This document shows positions 1-8,742 of a DNA stretch of 64,000 bases, piece after piece. The translations under genes were made by a program, and so were the position numbers. The stretch's first letter is position 1. Each line of letters starts with the position of its first letter. The stretch lies in NCBI GenBank assembly GCA_035374585.1, contig DAOSPF010000002.1, positions 29,636 through 93,635 on the forward strand, read 5' to 3'. Under the pieces are notes generated by a model. The model ran no database searches. It saw only the letters and a program-made list of their open reading frames with translations, and was not told the origin of the DNA. The DNA comes from JAKPQD01 sp029572965 (lineage in GTDB: Bacteria > Bacteroidota > Bacteroidia > Bacteroidales > DTGW01).

Positions 1-1153
1 TGCCTGCCTGGCTTTTTACATAAATTGAGCCACCATTTTTTTCCACAAAGTCTTTACACAAAACTAAACCTAACCCAGTTCCTTTTTCACCTTCTGTACC
101 TTTAGTACTTTTTGTAGAAGAAACAGAAAATATATCCTTAAGCTTTTCTTCTTCAATGCCAATCCCGTTGTCTTGTATGGTTATTTCTATCATTCCGTCT
201 GAGGTTTTGTCAAACAATTCGATGCGTCCACTTTGAGGGGTGTATTTTATGGCATTTGAAATTAAGTTCCGAAAAACAGTGAGGATCATTTTTTCGTCAA
301 AAGTTGATTTGGCCTTTGGTTTAATATTATTAATTATCTGGATATTTTTTTTGTCAGCAATCAACTTCAAATGGTTAACAGCAACTTGCGAAACATCAAA
401 TATTGATAATTCCTGACATTGAAGGCCAAATATCCCTTTTTGAAATGCAGCCCACTCTAAAAGATTGTTGACCAATGAATATAAGTTGTTTATTGATGAA
501 GCAAATTCGTTGAGCAAAGCTGTTTTTTCGGCAAGTACGGTTGTGCCTGAAATAGTGTTAATTAAAGAAACTAAAGCAGCCAAAGGGCCTCGAAGGTCAT
601 GGGCAATAATTGAAAGCATTAGGCTTTTATTTTCATTAAGTTGCAATAACTGCGCGTTTTTTGACTCTAATTCATTTTGAATTTTCTTTTGAGCTGAAAT
701 GTCAAATACAATACCAACTAATTCAGCCGGCTTGTTGTTTGCATCACGTTTAACAATAATGCCACGGTCATAAAACCACTTCCACTCACCGCTTTTGCTC
801 TTTATCCGGTATTCGCATTCATAAGCTTCACTAACGCCATATAAGTGGTTACGCATGTTTTGCATGACCATCTCATAATCGTCAGGGTGGATTTTTGAAG
901 TAAAAAATTCAAACCCAATTTTGTCCGGGATTTCTTGTACACTATATCCTAAAGCTTCTACCTTTTTTGAATTAAAATGGACTTTGTTGTCTTTAACGTT
1001 CCAATGCCATTTTCCAAGGTTCCCGCTCCATTCAAACTGAGCCTCTTCATGATATACCAATTCTTTGTTCAATTGAACCACCTGATTTTCCAGGTCCATT
1101 ATTTTCTCAATAAGCTCTTCTTTTGATAAGCTGTTTAAAAGGGTTTCTTCCAT
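1..1153 (-). CDS. PAS-domain sensor histidine kinase (C-terminus cut by window edge)
   Basis: Read by hand on the minus strand from ATG at 1153; the frame is open to base 1, so about 384 residues are visible and only the end of the ATPase domain is missing. Order: short coiled-coil-like N-terminus (1-37), one PAS/PAC domain (about 40-155), dimerisation/phosphoacceptor helix with H-box SIIAHDLRGPLAA (His185), then the HATPase domain with N-box NLISNAIKYTP (Asn300), G1 box DNGIGI (from 328) and G2 box GTGLGL (358-363). No membrane segment is present, so it is a cytosolic sensor; the ligand is unknown. No response regulator lies beside it in the window; the REC gene at 15545-15918 is an unlinked possible partner. 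The family call is safe, the signal is not known. Confidence 0.9.
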   Translation of the reverse strand, partial: MEETLLNSLSKEELIEKIMDLENQVVQLNKELVYHEEAQFEWSGNLGKWHWNVKDNKVHFNSKKVEALGYSVQEIPDKIGFEFFTSKIHPDDYEMVMQNMRNHLYGVSEAYECEYRIKSKSGEWKWFYDRGIIVKRDANNKPAELVGIVFDISAQKKIQNELESKNAQLLQLNENKSLMLSIIAHDLRGPLAALVSLINTISGTTVLAEKTALLNEFASSINNLYSLVNNLLEWAAFQKGIFGLQCQELSIFDVSQVAVNHLKLIADKKNIQIINNIKPKAKSTFDEKMILTVFRNLISNAIKYTPQSGRIELFDKTSDGMIEITIQDNGIGIEEEKLKDIFSVSSTKSTKGTEGEKGTGLGLVLCKDFVEKNGGSIYVKSQAG

Positions 1154-1282
1154 AAGATTTTTGTTTTATTATCCCAAACAAATTGGAAAATGTATTCTGT
1201 AAAAAACTAGGCTAATAAACAATGTGAAAAACGATTCTTCAAGTGTGCTCTAATCAAAGATAACTAAAAAATATGGCAGAAA

Positions 1283-1534
1283 ATGACTAATTTTGAAAAA
1301 ACAATATTTATGGAACGGTTAATAAATTTGCATATAGAGAAACTTCCTGAAGGATATTATCTGGCGACTTCAGATAGTATTCAAGGACTTATAGCTCAAG
1401 GAAGGACGATATCTGAGACTATTGAGATAGCTAAGGATGTTGCTAAAAAATTAATCGAAGCGCATGAAGATCAAATTTCTCAACTGGCTAAAGTAAAAGA
1501 CTCTTTCGATTATCCTCTTGTTATTGGGGTCTGA
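1283..1534 (+). CDS. hicB: HicB-like antitoxin
   Basis: An 83-residue protein with the HicB/UPF0150 core (IEKLPEGYYLATSDSIQGLIAQGRTISE followed by an AKDVAKKLIEA helix is the relevant stretch, residues 19-60). It would neutralise the HicA RNase encoded one base downstream. The stop TGA (1532-1534) is followed at once by the hicA ATG at 1536, so the two are translationally coupled. The start is uncertain: an internal Met at 1310 (MERLINLHIEKL) fits the usual length of this subfamily better. No DNA-binding helix-turn-helix extension is evident at the C-terminus. This is the antitoxin-first order found in part of the family. Confidence 0.8.
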   Translation: MTNFEKTIFMERLINLHIEKLPEGYYLATSDSIQGLIAQGRTISETIEIAKDVAKKLIEAHEDQISQLAKVKDSFDYPLVIGV

Positions 1535-1535
1535 T

Positions 1536-1730
1536 ATGGGAAGGCTATCAGGATTCAGATATAGGGATATTATTCAAATACTCAAGAAATTTGGATTTGA
1601 ATTTTACAGGCAAGCTGCCGGAAGCCATGAATTATGGCACAATCCTGTTACAAAAAGGTTTACAACAATACCCAATCATCCGGGAGATATGCCCGAGGGT
1701 ACTTTGAGTGCTATTCTAAAACGACATTGA
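1536..1730 (+). CDS. hicA: HicA-like mRNA interferase toxin
   Basis: A 64-residue small basic protein, MGRLSGFRYRDIIQILKKFG at its start, with the double-stranded-RNA-binding-like fold of HicA. The diagnostic Gly-Ser-His (AAGSHELWHNP, about residue 30) carries the catalytic histidine, and the C-terminal IPNHPGDMPEGTLSAILK is the usual family ending. A longer reading from 1518 is possible but would overlap hicB; ATG 1536, directly after the hicB stop, is the natural start. Expected activity is ribosome-independent mRNA cleavage, inhibited by HicB. The pair looks intact. Confidence 0.85.
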   Translation: MGRLSGFRYRDIIQILKKFGFEFYRQAAGSHELWHNPVTKRFTTIPNHPGDMPEGTLSAILKRH

Positions 1731-1780
1731 CGTTGATAGTTTTTTAAAGATAAAGTAAAAAGAGTTATAAAACTAAGAAG

Positions 1781-2194
1781 TTGAAGAAAGCTGCTAAGAA
1801 AGACGAATTTGACGATACCGGCCTTGAAGTAATAGGTATTGCAACATCTCTAAAAGATGTAACCCTTCTCTGGCAGCTCAACAATACATTACATTTCAAG
1901 TTTAAGTATTTTGGGGCTATAGCCCTTGATGACAAAAATACAGATGCATTTCCATATTTCATAGATAATGAATCAAGGCAGTTTCAATATGCTTTGTTTT
2001 ATAATAGGTATAAAGCTTATACTTTGGTGCCGGCATTTAAGCAAATAGACTTCTTTTTGGTTAGTTACGTAAAGCTTTATGAAGAAGAAAAAGCTGTATT
2101 GTTGAAAGACCTTAAATCGATTTCAGGAGTTTCCATAGCTATGCATCTTTCAGAACCTAAAAAGAATGCATTTGAGATTTTTTATATCCTTTAA
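1781..2194 (+). CDS. IPExxxVDY family protein
   Basis: A 137-residue protein of the small Bacteroidota-restricted family named after an Ile-Pro-Glu-x3-Val-Asp-Tyr motif. Here the motif is diverged to VPAFKQIDFFL (about residue 82), followed by the conserved hydrophobic segment. The start is TTG at 1781: in-frame stop TAA lies at 1751 with no ATG between, and AAGAAG just before it may serve as a weak ribosome site. Function is unknown; family members are cytosolic and often stand alone. No operon partner is apparent (hicA ends 50 bases upstream, on the same strand). Confidence 0.7.
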   Translation: MKKAAKKDEFDDTGLEVIGIATSLKDVTLLWQLNNTLHFKFKYFGAIALDDKNTDAFPYFIDNESRQFQYALFYNRYKAYTLVPAFKQIDFFLVSYVKLYEEEKAVLLKDLKSISGVSIAMHLSEPKKNAFEIFYIL

Positions 2195-2374
2195 AAATTT
2201 TTATCCCCCCTTTTTTTAACTCGCTGAAAATTAAATTTTAAAAGCGTAAAAGCTACGTTTTATCAGGTTTTTAGCCAAATAATTTTCGTCAATATTTTAA
2301 AATTTGGATGAAAAAAACAGCTTTTTTTAATTAACTTTAATATCACCTTATTCATAACTAAAACAACCCTAAAT

Positions 2375-2518
2375 ATGAAAAGAGAATTATCAAAAAATCA
2401 AAAACCTGAAGAGAGCTTCGCTTTTTCAAACCAAAAGCGTTCATCGTTCAATCATGTCTATCAAGCATCAATCAACAGTTTTGATGAAGATTATTTTTTT
2501 GAGGTGGAGGATTTTTAA
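2375..2518 (+). CDS. Possible 47-residue orphan small protein
   Basis: ATG 2375 to TAA 2516-2518 encodes a hydrophilic 47-residue peptide starting MKRELSKNQKPEESFAFSNQ and ending in a very acidic, aromatic tail (FDEDYFFEVEDF). It was too short for routine ORF calling. Support: an AT-rich 5' leader like those of neighbouring genes, sensible codon use, and a strong hairpin terminator 23 bases after the stop. I recognise no family. It could also be part of a non-coding RNA ending at the same terminator. Confidence 0.4.
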   Translation: MKRELSKNQKPEESFAFSNQKRSSFNHVYQASINSFDEDYFFEVEDF

Positions 2519-2540
2519 CTTTGATGTACCCGGTATCAGA

Positions 2541-2575
2541 ACAACTGCTATGGAACGATGGCAGTTGTTTTTATT
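2541..2575 (+). terminator. Rho-independent terminator after the 47-residue ORF
   Basis: Inverted repeat ACAACTGC (2541-2548) / GCAGTTGT (2561-2568) with a 12-base loop, followed by TTTTATTTT. It indicates that something transcribed rightward ends here, which supports the small ORF at 2375 as an expressed unit. Confidence 0.75.
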
Positions 2576-2731
2576 TTAAGCGGCTTCCATTTTTCGAAAA
2601 ACATTCATCAAAATACACAAACTTTTTTTTCAGCAATACAAAAGTTTCTATTAACAATTGTCGCCACACCTGTTTATAAATACGACTTCTAATGCCCCCC
2701 TTCTGACGTTAATACACTCAATTTTAATTTT

Positions 2732-2739
2732 TACCTTTG
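2732..2739 (+). promoter_or_regulatory. Bacteroidota -7 element for purH
   Basis: TACCTTTG matches the TAnnTTTG -7 consensus of Bacteroidota sigma-ABfr promoters and sits 23 bases before the purH ATG. No clear TTTG -33 partner is seen about 20 bases upstream, so the assignment rests on one box. Confidence 0.45.
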
Positions 2740-2762
2740 TAGCAAAATAAAAATCATTCATC

Positions 2763-4289
2763 ATGACAGGGCTCAAAAAAATTAAATCTGCGTTAATTTC
2801 GGTCTATCACAAAAACCATCTTGACGAAATTGTAAAGAAACTGCATGCTCAAGGTGTAAAACTATATTCTACCGGAGGTACAGAAGACTTCATCAAACAG
2901 CTTAATATACCTGTTACAGCTGTTGAATCATTGACCGGATATCCTTCCATTCTTGGAGGACGCGTAAAAACTTTACATCCAAAGGTGTTTGGAGGTATTT
3001 TGGCCAGAAGGAATGAAAAAGGCGACTTGCAACAGCTTGCAGAATACGAAATTCCTGAAATTGACCTGGTAATTGTTGACCTCTATCCTTTTGAAGCAAC
3101 CGTGGCCAGTGGAGCTGAACATCAGGCTATCATTGAAAAAATTGACATTGGAGGGATCTCGCTTATCAGGGCTGCTGCCAAAAATTATGCAGATGTGCTT
3201 ATTGTGGCATCACAGGCTCAGTACAAAGACCTTCTTGATATCCTCAATGACAAAGACGGACAAAGCACTTTATCAGACAGAAAAATGTTTGCTGCTGAGG
3301 CTTTCAATATTTCGTCACATTATGACACTGCTATTTTCAATTATTTCAACAAAGAGTACAATTCAAACGTCCTTAAAGTAAGTATCCAGGAAAGCATGCC
3401 TTTGCGTTATGGCGAGAATCCTCACCAAACCGGCGTTTTCTTTGGCGATTTCAATAAAATGTTTGAACAAATTTGTGGTAAAGAGATTTCTTATAATAAT
3501 CTGCTAGACATTGACGCTGCTGTAAACCTCATCAATGAGTTTAGTGAACCTACTTTTGCCATTTTAAAACACAACAATGCTTGCGGGGTTGCTTCGCGCA
3601 GCAATATGCTCGATGCATGGAAGGATGCACTTGCCGGCGACCCGGTTTCAGCTTTTGGGGGCATTATCATTACTAACAGGCCTATTACAAAAGAAGTTGC
3701 AGAGGGTATCAATACAATATTCTTTGAAGTGGTGATTGCTCCTGCTTATGATGCTGCAGCATTAGAGGTTTTACAATTAAAGAAAAACCGTATCATCCTT
3801 ATCATAAAAGAAACCACTCTTCCTACAAAACAAATCAGGACTGTGCTTAACGGTGTTTTGATGCAGGACAAGGACTTAAAATCAGAAAACGAAAGCGACA
3901 TGCGGACTGTAACCCAGAAAGCGCCTACGGCACAAGAAATTTCTGACCTCGAATTTGCATGCAAAGTTTGTAAACATACCAAATCAAATACCATCGTTCT
4001 GGCCAAAAATAAACAACTCCTGGCAAGTGGTGTTGGACAGACTTCACGTGTAGATGCATTGAAGCAAGCTATTGTCAAGGCCGGAAGCTTTGGTTTTGAC
4101 CTGAAAGGCGCTGTAATGGCTTCAGATGCTTTTTTCCCTTTTGCAGACTGCGTTGAAATTGCAAGTCAGGCTGGTATTACAGCTATAATTCAGCCTGGAG
4201 GCTCTGTACGTGACAAAGATTCTATAGATTATTGTGACAATAACAACCTGGCTATGGTATTTACCGGAATAAGGCACTTTAAACATTAA
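2763..4289 (+). CDS. purH: Bifunctional AICAR formyltransferase/IMP cyclohydrolase
   Basis: Catalyses the last two steps of purine synthesis: 10-formyl-THF-dependent formylation of AICAR and ring closure to IMP. The 508 residues have the usual two-domain layout: an MGS-like IMP cyclohydrolase domain (about 1-190, with YSTGGT near 36 and GGRVKTLHPKV near 66) and the AICAR transformylase domain (about 200-508, with RYGENPHQ near 218, ILKHNNACGVA near 268 and the C-terminal QPGGSVRD). Length is as expected. It is monocistronic, with its own TAnnTTTG promoter and a strong terminator. purC lies unlinked at 49368. Confidence 0.97.
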   Translation: MTGLKKIKSALISVYHKNHLDEIVKKLHAQGVKLYSTGGTEDFIKQLNIPVTAVESLTGYPSILGGRVKTLHPKVFGGILARRNEKGDLQQLAEYEIPEIDLVIVDLYPFEATVASGAEHQAIIEKIDIGGISLIRAAAKNYADVLIVASQAQYKDLLDILNDKDGQSTLSDRKMFAAEAFNISSHYDTAIFNYFNKEYNSNVLKVSIQESMPLRYGENPHQTGVFFGDFNKMFEQICGKEISYNNLLDIDAAVNLINEFSEPTFAILKHNNACGVASRSNMLDAWKDALAGDPVSAFGGIIITNRPITKEVAEGINTIFFEVVIAPAYDAAALEVLQLKKNRIILIIKETTLPTKQIRTVLNGVLMQDKDLKSENESDMRTVTQKAPTAQEISDLEFACKVCKHTKSNTIVLAKNKQLLASGVGQTSRVDALKQAIVKAGSFGFDLKGAVMASDAFFPFADCVEIASQAGITAIIQPGGSVRDKDSIDYCDNNNLAMVFTGIRHFKH

Positions 4290-4301
4290 AATTTAAACAT
4301 C

Positions 4302-4343
4302 AACAAAAACGGGAATAACAAAAAGTTCCCGTTTTTGTTTTCA
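4302..4343 (+). terminator. Strong terminator after purH
   Basis: Perfect 14-base inverted repeat AACAAAAACGGGAA (4302-4315) / TTCCCGTTTTTGTT (4326-4339) with a 10-base loop, and the 3' arm is T-rich. It isolates purH from the mre operon. The symmetry would also permit leftward termination. Confidence 0.85.
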
Positions 4344-4554
4344 GGAGCCCTTACTCAAAGCTTTGGTTATTGAGATTTTTAAGGGTTGTAAAATACTGAG
4401 ATGAATACCAGTTACTAAAAGAATTAAATATTTGACAAAAATAGTTATCAACATATCCATTTTATGCCTCAAATATTTATAAATTAGCAGCCAATCATAA
4501 GTTGGTGTCGTGAGACATCAAAAAACAATGTAACAAAAAATAAAAATTGCTGAT

Positions 4555-5577
4555 ATGGGTGTATTTTCGTTCCTTACACAGGAAATTGCAATGGATTTGG
4601 GAACCGCCAACACAATTATAATCCAGAATGACAAAATAGTAGTTGATGAACCTTCTATAGTGGCTATCGATACAAAAACAGGGAAATTGATTGCCATTGG
4701 CGAAACAGCCCGCCAGATGCACGGGAAAACCCATGAAAACATCAAAACCATCAGGCCGTTGAAAGATGGTGTTATTGCCGATTTTAATGCTGCCGAGCAA
4801 ATGATAAGGGGGATGATTAAGCTGATAAACAAAAAAAACCAGCTTTTCAACCCGGCATTGAAAATGGTAGTTAGTATCCCTTTGGGAAGTACAGACGTTG
4901 AAATGCGTGCAGTGCGTGACTCTGCCGAACATGCCAACGGTCGTGAGGTATATATGATATACGAGCCTATGGCTGCAGCCCTTGGTATCGGTATTGACGT
5001 AGAAGCACCAGAAGGAAGCATGGTTGTTGATATCGGAGGGGGAACAACAGAAATTGCCGTTATTGCCCTTGGTGGTATTGTTTGCAACCAAAGTATCCGT
5101 ATTGCGGGTGATGGCTTCACGGCCGACATTCAGGCATATATGCGCCATCAACATAATATTAAAGTAGGTGACCGTACTGCTGAGGAAATCAAGATTGGCG
5201 TAGGTTCTGCATTACCAGACCTTGACACTCCCCCTGCTGACTTTGTTGTACGAGGCCCTAACCTTATGACAGCTATGCCTATTGAAATACCTGTGTCATA
5301 CCAGGAAATATCACACTGTCTGGACAAATCATTAAGCAAAATAGAAGCTGCTTTGGTTGCTGTGCTTGAACAAACTCCTCCTGAGCTTTATGCTGATATT
5401 GTTACAAAAGGTATTTTCCTTACTGGTGGAGGAGCTCTTTTAAGAGGCCTTGACAAACGGTTGAGCGACAGGATCCAGATACCATTTCATGTTCCTGAAG
5501 ATCCGTTGCACGCAGTAGCCAGAGGTACAGGTATTGCGCTTAAAAATATTGACAAATTTTCATTTTTGATGCGTTAA
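4555..5577 (+). CDS. mreB: Rod shape-determining actin homologue MreB
   Basis: A 340-residue bacterial actin that forms membrane-bound filaments guiding lateral wall synthesis. Visible signatures: phosphate-1 loop MDLGTANT (about 13-20), phosphate-2 loop DIGGGTTEIAV (about 161) and adenosine motif LTGGGALLRGLDKRL (about 282). Full family length. It is the first gene of mreBCD-mrdA-rodA, with 28 bases to mreC. The N-terminal GVFSFLTQE stretch resembles the amphipathic membrane-tethering element of the family. Confidence 0.97.
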   Translation: MGVFSFLTQEIAMDLGTANTIIIQNDKIVVDEPSIVAIDTKTGKLIAIGETARQMHGKTHENIKTIRPLKDGVIADFNAAEQMIRGMIKLINKKNQLFNPALKMVVSIPLGSTDVEMRAVRDSAEHANGREVYMIYEPMAAALGIGIDVEAPEGSMVVDIGGGTTEIAVIALGGIVCNQSIRIAGDGFTADIQAYMRHQHNIKVGDRTAEEIKIGVGSALPDLDTPPADFVVRGPNLMTAMPIEIPVSYQEISHCLDKSLSKIEAALVAVLEQTPPELYADIVTKGIFLTGGGALLRGLDKRLSDRIQIPFHVPEDPLHAVARGTGIALKNIDKFSFLMR

Positions 5578-5605
5578 TAAAGTTATTATCCAGAGGCAGG
5601 TTTAT

Positions 5606-6415
5606 ATGAATGCTATTATACGCTTTATTATTAAGCATCAGTTTGTATTGTTGTTTCTGCTTCTGGAAATTATAGCATTAGTGCTTTTTGTGCAAAATAA
5701 TGGATATCAGAAAATAAAGTACCAGGCTTTTGCCCAGGACTTTGATGGCTATTTGATGCACAAACGTCACAGAATTGGGCAGTATTTTGGTTTAAAAGAA
5801 GTAAATAATAAGTTGTCTGCTGAAAATCTGATGCTGCGCAGGCAAATAGAAATGCTTAAAGCAGAGAAAGCAAACAAAGATACCGCTGTGAATTTTACCA
5901 GTTACATAGGGGCCAGAGTGATAGACAACAGTGTTAACAAGCCTTATAATTATGTTCTTGTTGATAAAGGGGCGAAAGATGGTGTAAAGCCCGAAATGGC
6001 TGTTATTTCAAATCAGGGAGTAGTAGGTTTGGTAGCATCAGTAAGTAAAAATTATTCATTGGTAGCTTCTGTATTGAACCGCAAAATAAAAGTCAGTGCA
6101 AAGATTAAGAAAAATGGTTATTTTGGTTCGTTTGAATGGGACGGGTTAAATTACCGATATGCCTATCTGCACGATATCCCTTATCATGCTGAAGTTAAAG
6201 CTGGCGACACCATTGTTACAAGTGGTTATTCGTTGATTTTTCCTGAAAATATCCCGGTTGGGGTGATTGATGAAGTGGATTCAACCGGGGGCAATTTTTT
6301 GAATATTCGGACAAAACTATCGGTTGACTATAAAAAGCTTGATTTTGTATATATCATTGAGAATAATTCAAGGGCTGAGATAGAAGGATTACAGAAAAAG
6401 GGAAGCAATGATTAG
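5606..6415 (+). CDS. mreC: Rod shape-determining protein MreC
   Basis: A 269-residue bitopic membrane protein linking cytoplasmic MreB to the periplasmic elongation synthases. One N-terminal transmembrane helix (about 13-30, VLLFLLLEIIALVLFVQ), a periplasmic coiled coil (about 68-88, NKLSAENLMLRRQIEMLKAE) and the beta-barrel MreC domain (about 100-250, with YVLVDKGAKDGVKPEMAVIS and TIVTSGYSLIFPENIPVGVI). The end overlaps the mreD start by 8 bases, indicating coupled translation. Confidence 0.95.
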   Translation: MNAIIRFIIKHQFVLLFLLLEIIALVLFVQNNGYQKIKYQAFAQDFDGYLMHKRHRIGQYFGLKEVNNKLSAENLMLRRQIEMLKAEKANKDTAVNFTSYIGARVIDNSVNKPYNYVLVDKGAKDGVKPEMAVISNQGVVGLVASVSKNYSLVASVLNRKIKVSAKIKKNGYFGSFEWDGLNYRYAYLHDIPYHAEVKAGDTIVTSGYSLIFPENIPVGVIDEVDSTGGNFLNIRTKLSVDYKKLDFVYIIENNSRAEIEGLQKKGSND

Positions 6416-6914
6416 GGTATTGACACAAAATATTATTCTTTTTTTTACAGTCATTCTGTTACAATTGTTTGTTTTTAACCATATCCAGCTTAATGGGCTT
6501 ATTATTCCTTATTTTTATGTTCTTTTATTATTGTTGCTCCCCTTTGATATCTCAAAATCGATGTTGTTATTTGTTGGATTTGTTTTGGGTATTATTATAG
6601 ACATTTTTTCATTTACTCCGGGTTTACATGCTGCAGCCTGCACCTTTGCTGCCGCAGTAAGGCCTACTATTTTAGAGTGGTTTGCCCCTCGTGATGGATA
6701 TGAGTCTGGTACATTGCCCAGAATTAGTTATTTTGGTTTGGCTTGGTTTATAAAATATAGCTTTGTGCTTATTATGGCCCACCATATTTTTTTGTTTTTT
6801 TTAGAAGTGTCCACCTTTCATGGTTTCTTTTCAACGCTTTTCAGGGCAATAGCTAGTTCTATATTCACGTTGACGTTGGTTACCGTAAGTCAATTTTTCA
6901 TTTTCCGCAAATAA
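6408..6914 (+). CDS. mreD: Rod shape-determining protein MreD
   Basis: A 168-residue, very hydrophobic protein with five to six predicted membrane helices and no soluble domain, as expected for MreD. The call rests on hydropathy, length and position between mreC and mrdA more than on sequence motifs, because this family is poorly conserved. It starts inside the mreC end (8-base overlap) and is followed 7 bases later by mrdA. Confidence 0.9.
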   Translation: MIRVLTQNIILFFTVILLQLFVFNHIQLNGLIIPYFYVLLLLLLPFDISKSMLLFVGFVLGIIIDIFSFTPGLHAAACTFAAAVRPTILEWFAPRDGYESGTLPRISYFGLAWFIKYSFVLIMAHHIFLFFLEVSTFHGFFSTLFRAIASSIFTLTLVTVSQFFIFRK

Positions 6915-6921
6915 GCAGGAT

Positions 6922-8742
6922 ATGAACCAATACTCTACCCGGCAGTATATTATCGCAGGCATTTTCCTTTCCGTCTTCCTCATTTTTCTTGTCCGACTTT
7001 TTTATATTCAAATAATAGACAGTACTTACAAGTATTCTGCTGAAAATAATTCACAGAGGTACGTAACCATCTATCCTGCACGTGGGCTTATTTATGATCG
7101 GCACCACAAACTATTGGTTAGCAACAAGGCAGCGTATGATTTGATGGTAAATCCCCAGGAATTGCGTGAGTTTGATACTGCCAGTTTTTGTAAGATACTT
7201 AACATCAATAAAGAATATGTTGACAAAACATTAAAAAAAATTAAGGACTATTCGAAGTATAAATCTTCGCCCTTTCTTTTTCAGGTTTCAGACACAACAT
7301 ACGCTGAGTTGCAGGAAAAGCTTTACTTGTTTCCGGGCTTTTATGTTCAGGCGCGTACTTTGCGGCAATATCAATATCCTATAGCAGCACATTTGTTTGG
7401 ATATGTAGGGGAGGTTGATTCATCTATCATTAAAAAAAACAATTATTATCAGATGGGTGATTATATTGGGATGAGCGGGCTTGAAAAATCGTATGAAGAA
7501 TATTTACGCGGGGTTAAAGGAGTTAACATTTTACTTGTAGATGTACACAACCGGGTTAAAGGTTCTCTTCAAAATGGGAAGCTTGACAGGCCTGCTATAC
7601 TTGGGAAAAACCTGGTCAGCTCTATAGATGCCGACTTGCAAATTTATGGTGAAAAGCTGATTAAGAATTTTAGGGGAAGCATTGTAGCTATAGAACCTAA
7701 AACCGGAGAAATATTGGCTATTGTTTCTAATCCTACTTATAATCCCAGCTTACTTGTAGGACGCGAGCGTACCAAAAACTTTATAGACTTACGAAATGAC
7801 AAATCTAACCCTTTGTTTTACAGGGCTATTATGTCAAAAAACCCTCCAGGCTCTACATTTAAGCTGCTCAATGCAATGATAGCATTGCAAACTGGAGTTG
7901 CAGTTCCTTCCACTACAATAGGTTGTTATCATGGATATACTGCTGGCCCTGTACATGTAAACTGTCACGTACACCCCAGCCCTTTAGATATGCCCCATTC
8001 AATTCAACATTCATGTAATGCTTATTATAGTGTATTATTTCGGAAGATTATAGACGAGCAGAAGCTGCCGCGTAACCAAGCTTACGATGTTTGGCGAAAA
8101 CTTATTATGTCTTTCGGGTTAGGGCAAAAAATACATACCGACATTGCCAATGAGTTAGGAGGAAATATCCCATCCAGTAATTATTACGACAAGATTTACC
8201 GCAAATCTTGGAATTCTCTTACAGTTGTATCATTAGGCATAGGTCAGGGCGAAATAGGTTTGACGCCTTTACAATTGGCCAATGTAGCATGTGCCATTGC
8301 CAATCGGGGGTATTATTACGTGCCTCATGTGGTAAAACAGATTGAAGGTATAGATACAATTGATCAGCGATTTTTGAAGAAGAATAAAACGTTGATAAAT
8401 CCTGAGTATTTTGATACTGTTATCGAGGGGATGTACATGGCTGTTAACGGGCCTGGGGGAGGGACTGCAACAGGTGCTGCGGTCAAGGGCTTAGATATAT
8501 GTGGAAAGACTGGTACAGCTCAAAATCCTCACGGTGAAGACCATTCAATATTTATAGCATTTGCTCCTAAGGACAATCCCAAGATTGCCATCTCGGTATA
8601 TATTGAAAATGGAGGTTTTGGAGCTACAATAGCTGTTCCTGTTGCCAGTCTTATGATCGAAAAATACCTGACAGATTCAATTTCAAGGCCTTATTATGAG
8701 CAGTATTTAGAAACAAAGAGAATTAATTACCCGGTAAAATGA
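6922..8742 (+). CDS. mrdA: Penicillin-binding protein 2 (elongation transpeptidase)
   Basis: A class B PBP of 606 residues that cross-links lateral peptidoglycan with RodA. N-terminal membrane anchor (about 9-31), dimerisation domain (RYVTIYPARGLIYDR near 46-60), then the transpeptidase domain with SxxK at Ser311-Lys314 (PGSTFK), SxN as Ser364-Cys-Asn366 and KTG at 529-531 (CGKTGTAQ). Cys335, Cys348, His349 and His351 cluster just before the SCN motif, reminiscent of the zinc site reported for E. coli PBP2, but this is only suggestive. The end overlaps the rodA start (ATGA). Confidence 0.96.
   Translation: MNQYSTRQYIIAGIFLSVFLIFLVRLFYIQIIDSTYKYSAENNSQRYVTIYPARGLIYDRHHKLLVSNKAAYDLMVNPQELREFDTASFCKILNINKEYVDKTLKKIKDYSKYKSSPFLFQVSDTTYAELQEKLYLFPGFYVQARTLRQYQYPIAAHLFGYVGEVDSSIIKKNNYYQMGDYIGMSGLEKSYEEYLRGVKGVNILLVDVHNRVKGSLQNGKLDRPAILGKNLVSSIDADLQIYGEKLIKNFRGSIVAIEPKTGEILAIVSNPTYNPSLLVGRERTKNFIDLRNDKSNPLFYRAIMSKNPPGSTFKLLNAMIALQTGVAVPSTTIGCYHGYTAGPVHVNCHVHPSPLDMPHSIQHSCNAYYSVLFRKIIDEQKLPRNQAYDVWRKLIMSFGLGQKIHTDIANELGGNIPSSNYYDKIYRKSWNSLTVVSLGIGQGEIGLTPLQLANVACAIANRGYYYVPHVVKQIEGIDTIDQRFLKKNKTLINPEYFDTVIEGMYMAVNGPGGGTATGAAVKGLDICGKTGTAQNPHGEDHSIFIAFAPKDNPKIAISVYIENGGFGATIAVPVASLMIEKYLTDSISRPYYEQYLETKRINYPVK

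Noticed and set aside
3073..3381. 102-codon ORF inside purH in another frame
   Set aside because: Fully overlaps the conserved purH reading frame and resembles nothing.
4495..5154. Long antisense ORFs (203 and 219 codons) over mreB
   Set aside because: They lie wholly opposite the conserved mreB coding sequence, have no family resemblance and no separate signals; they are frame shadows.
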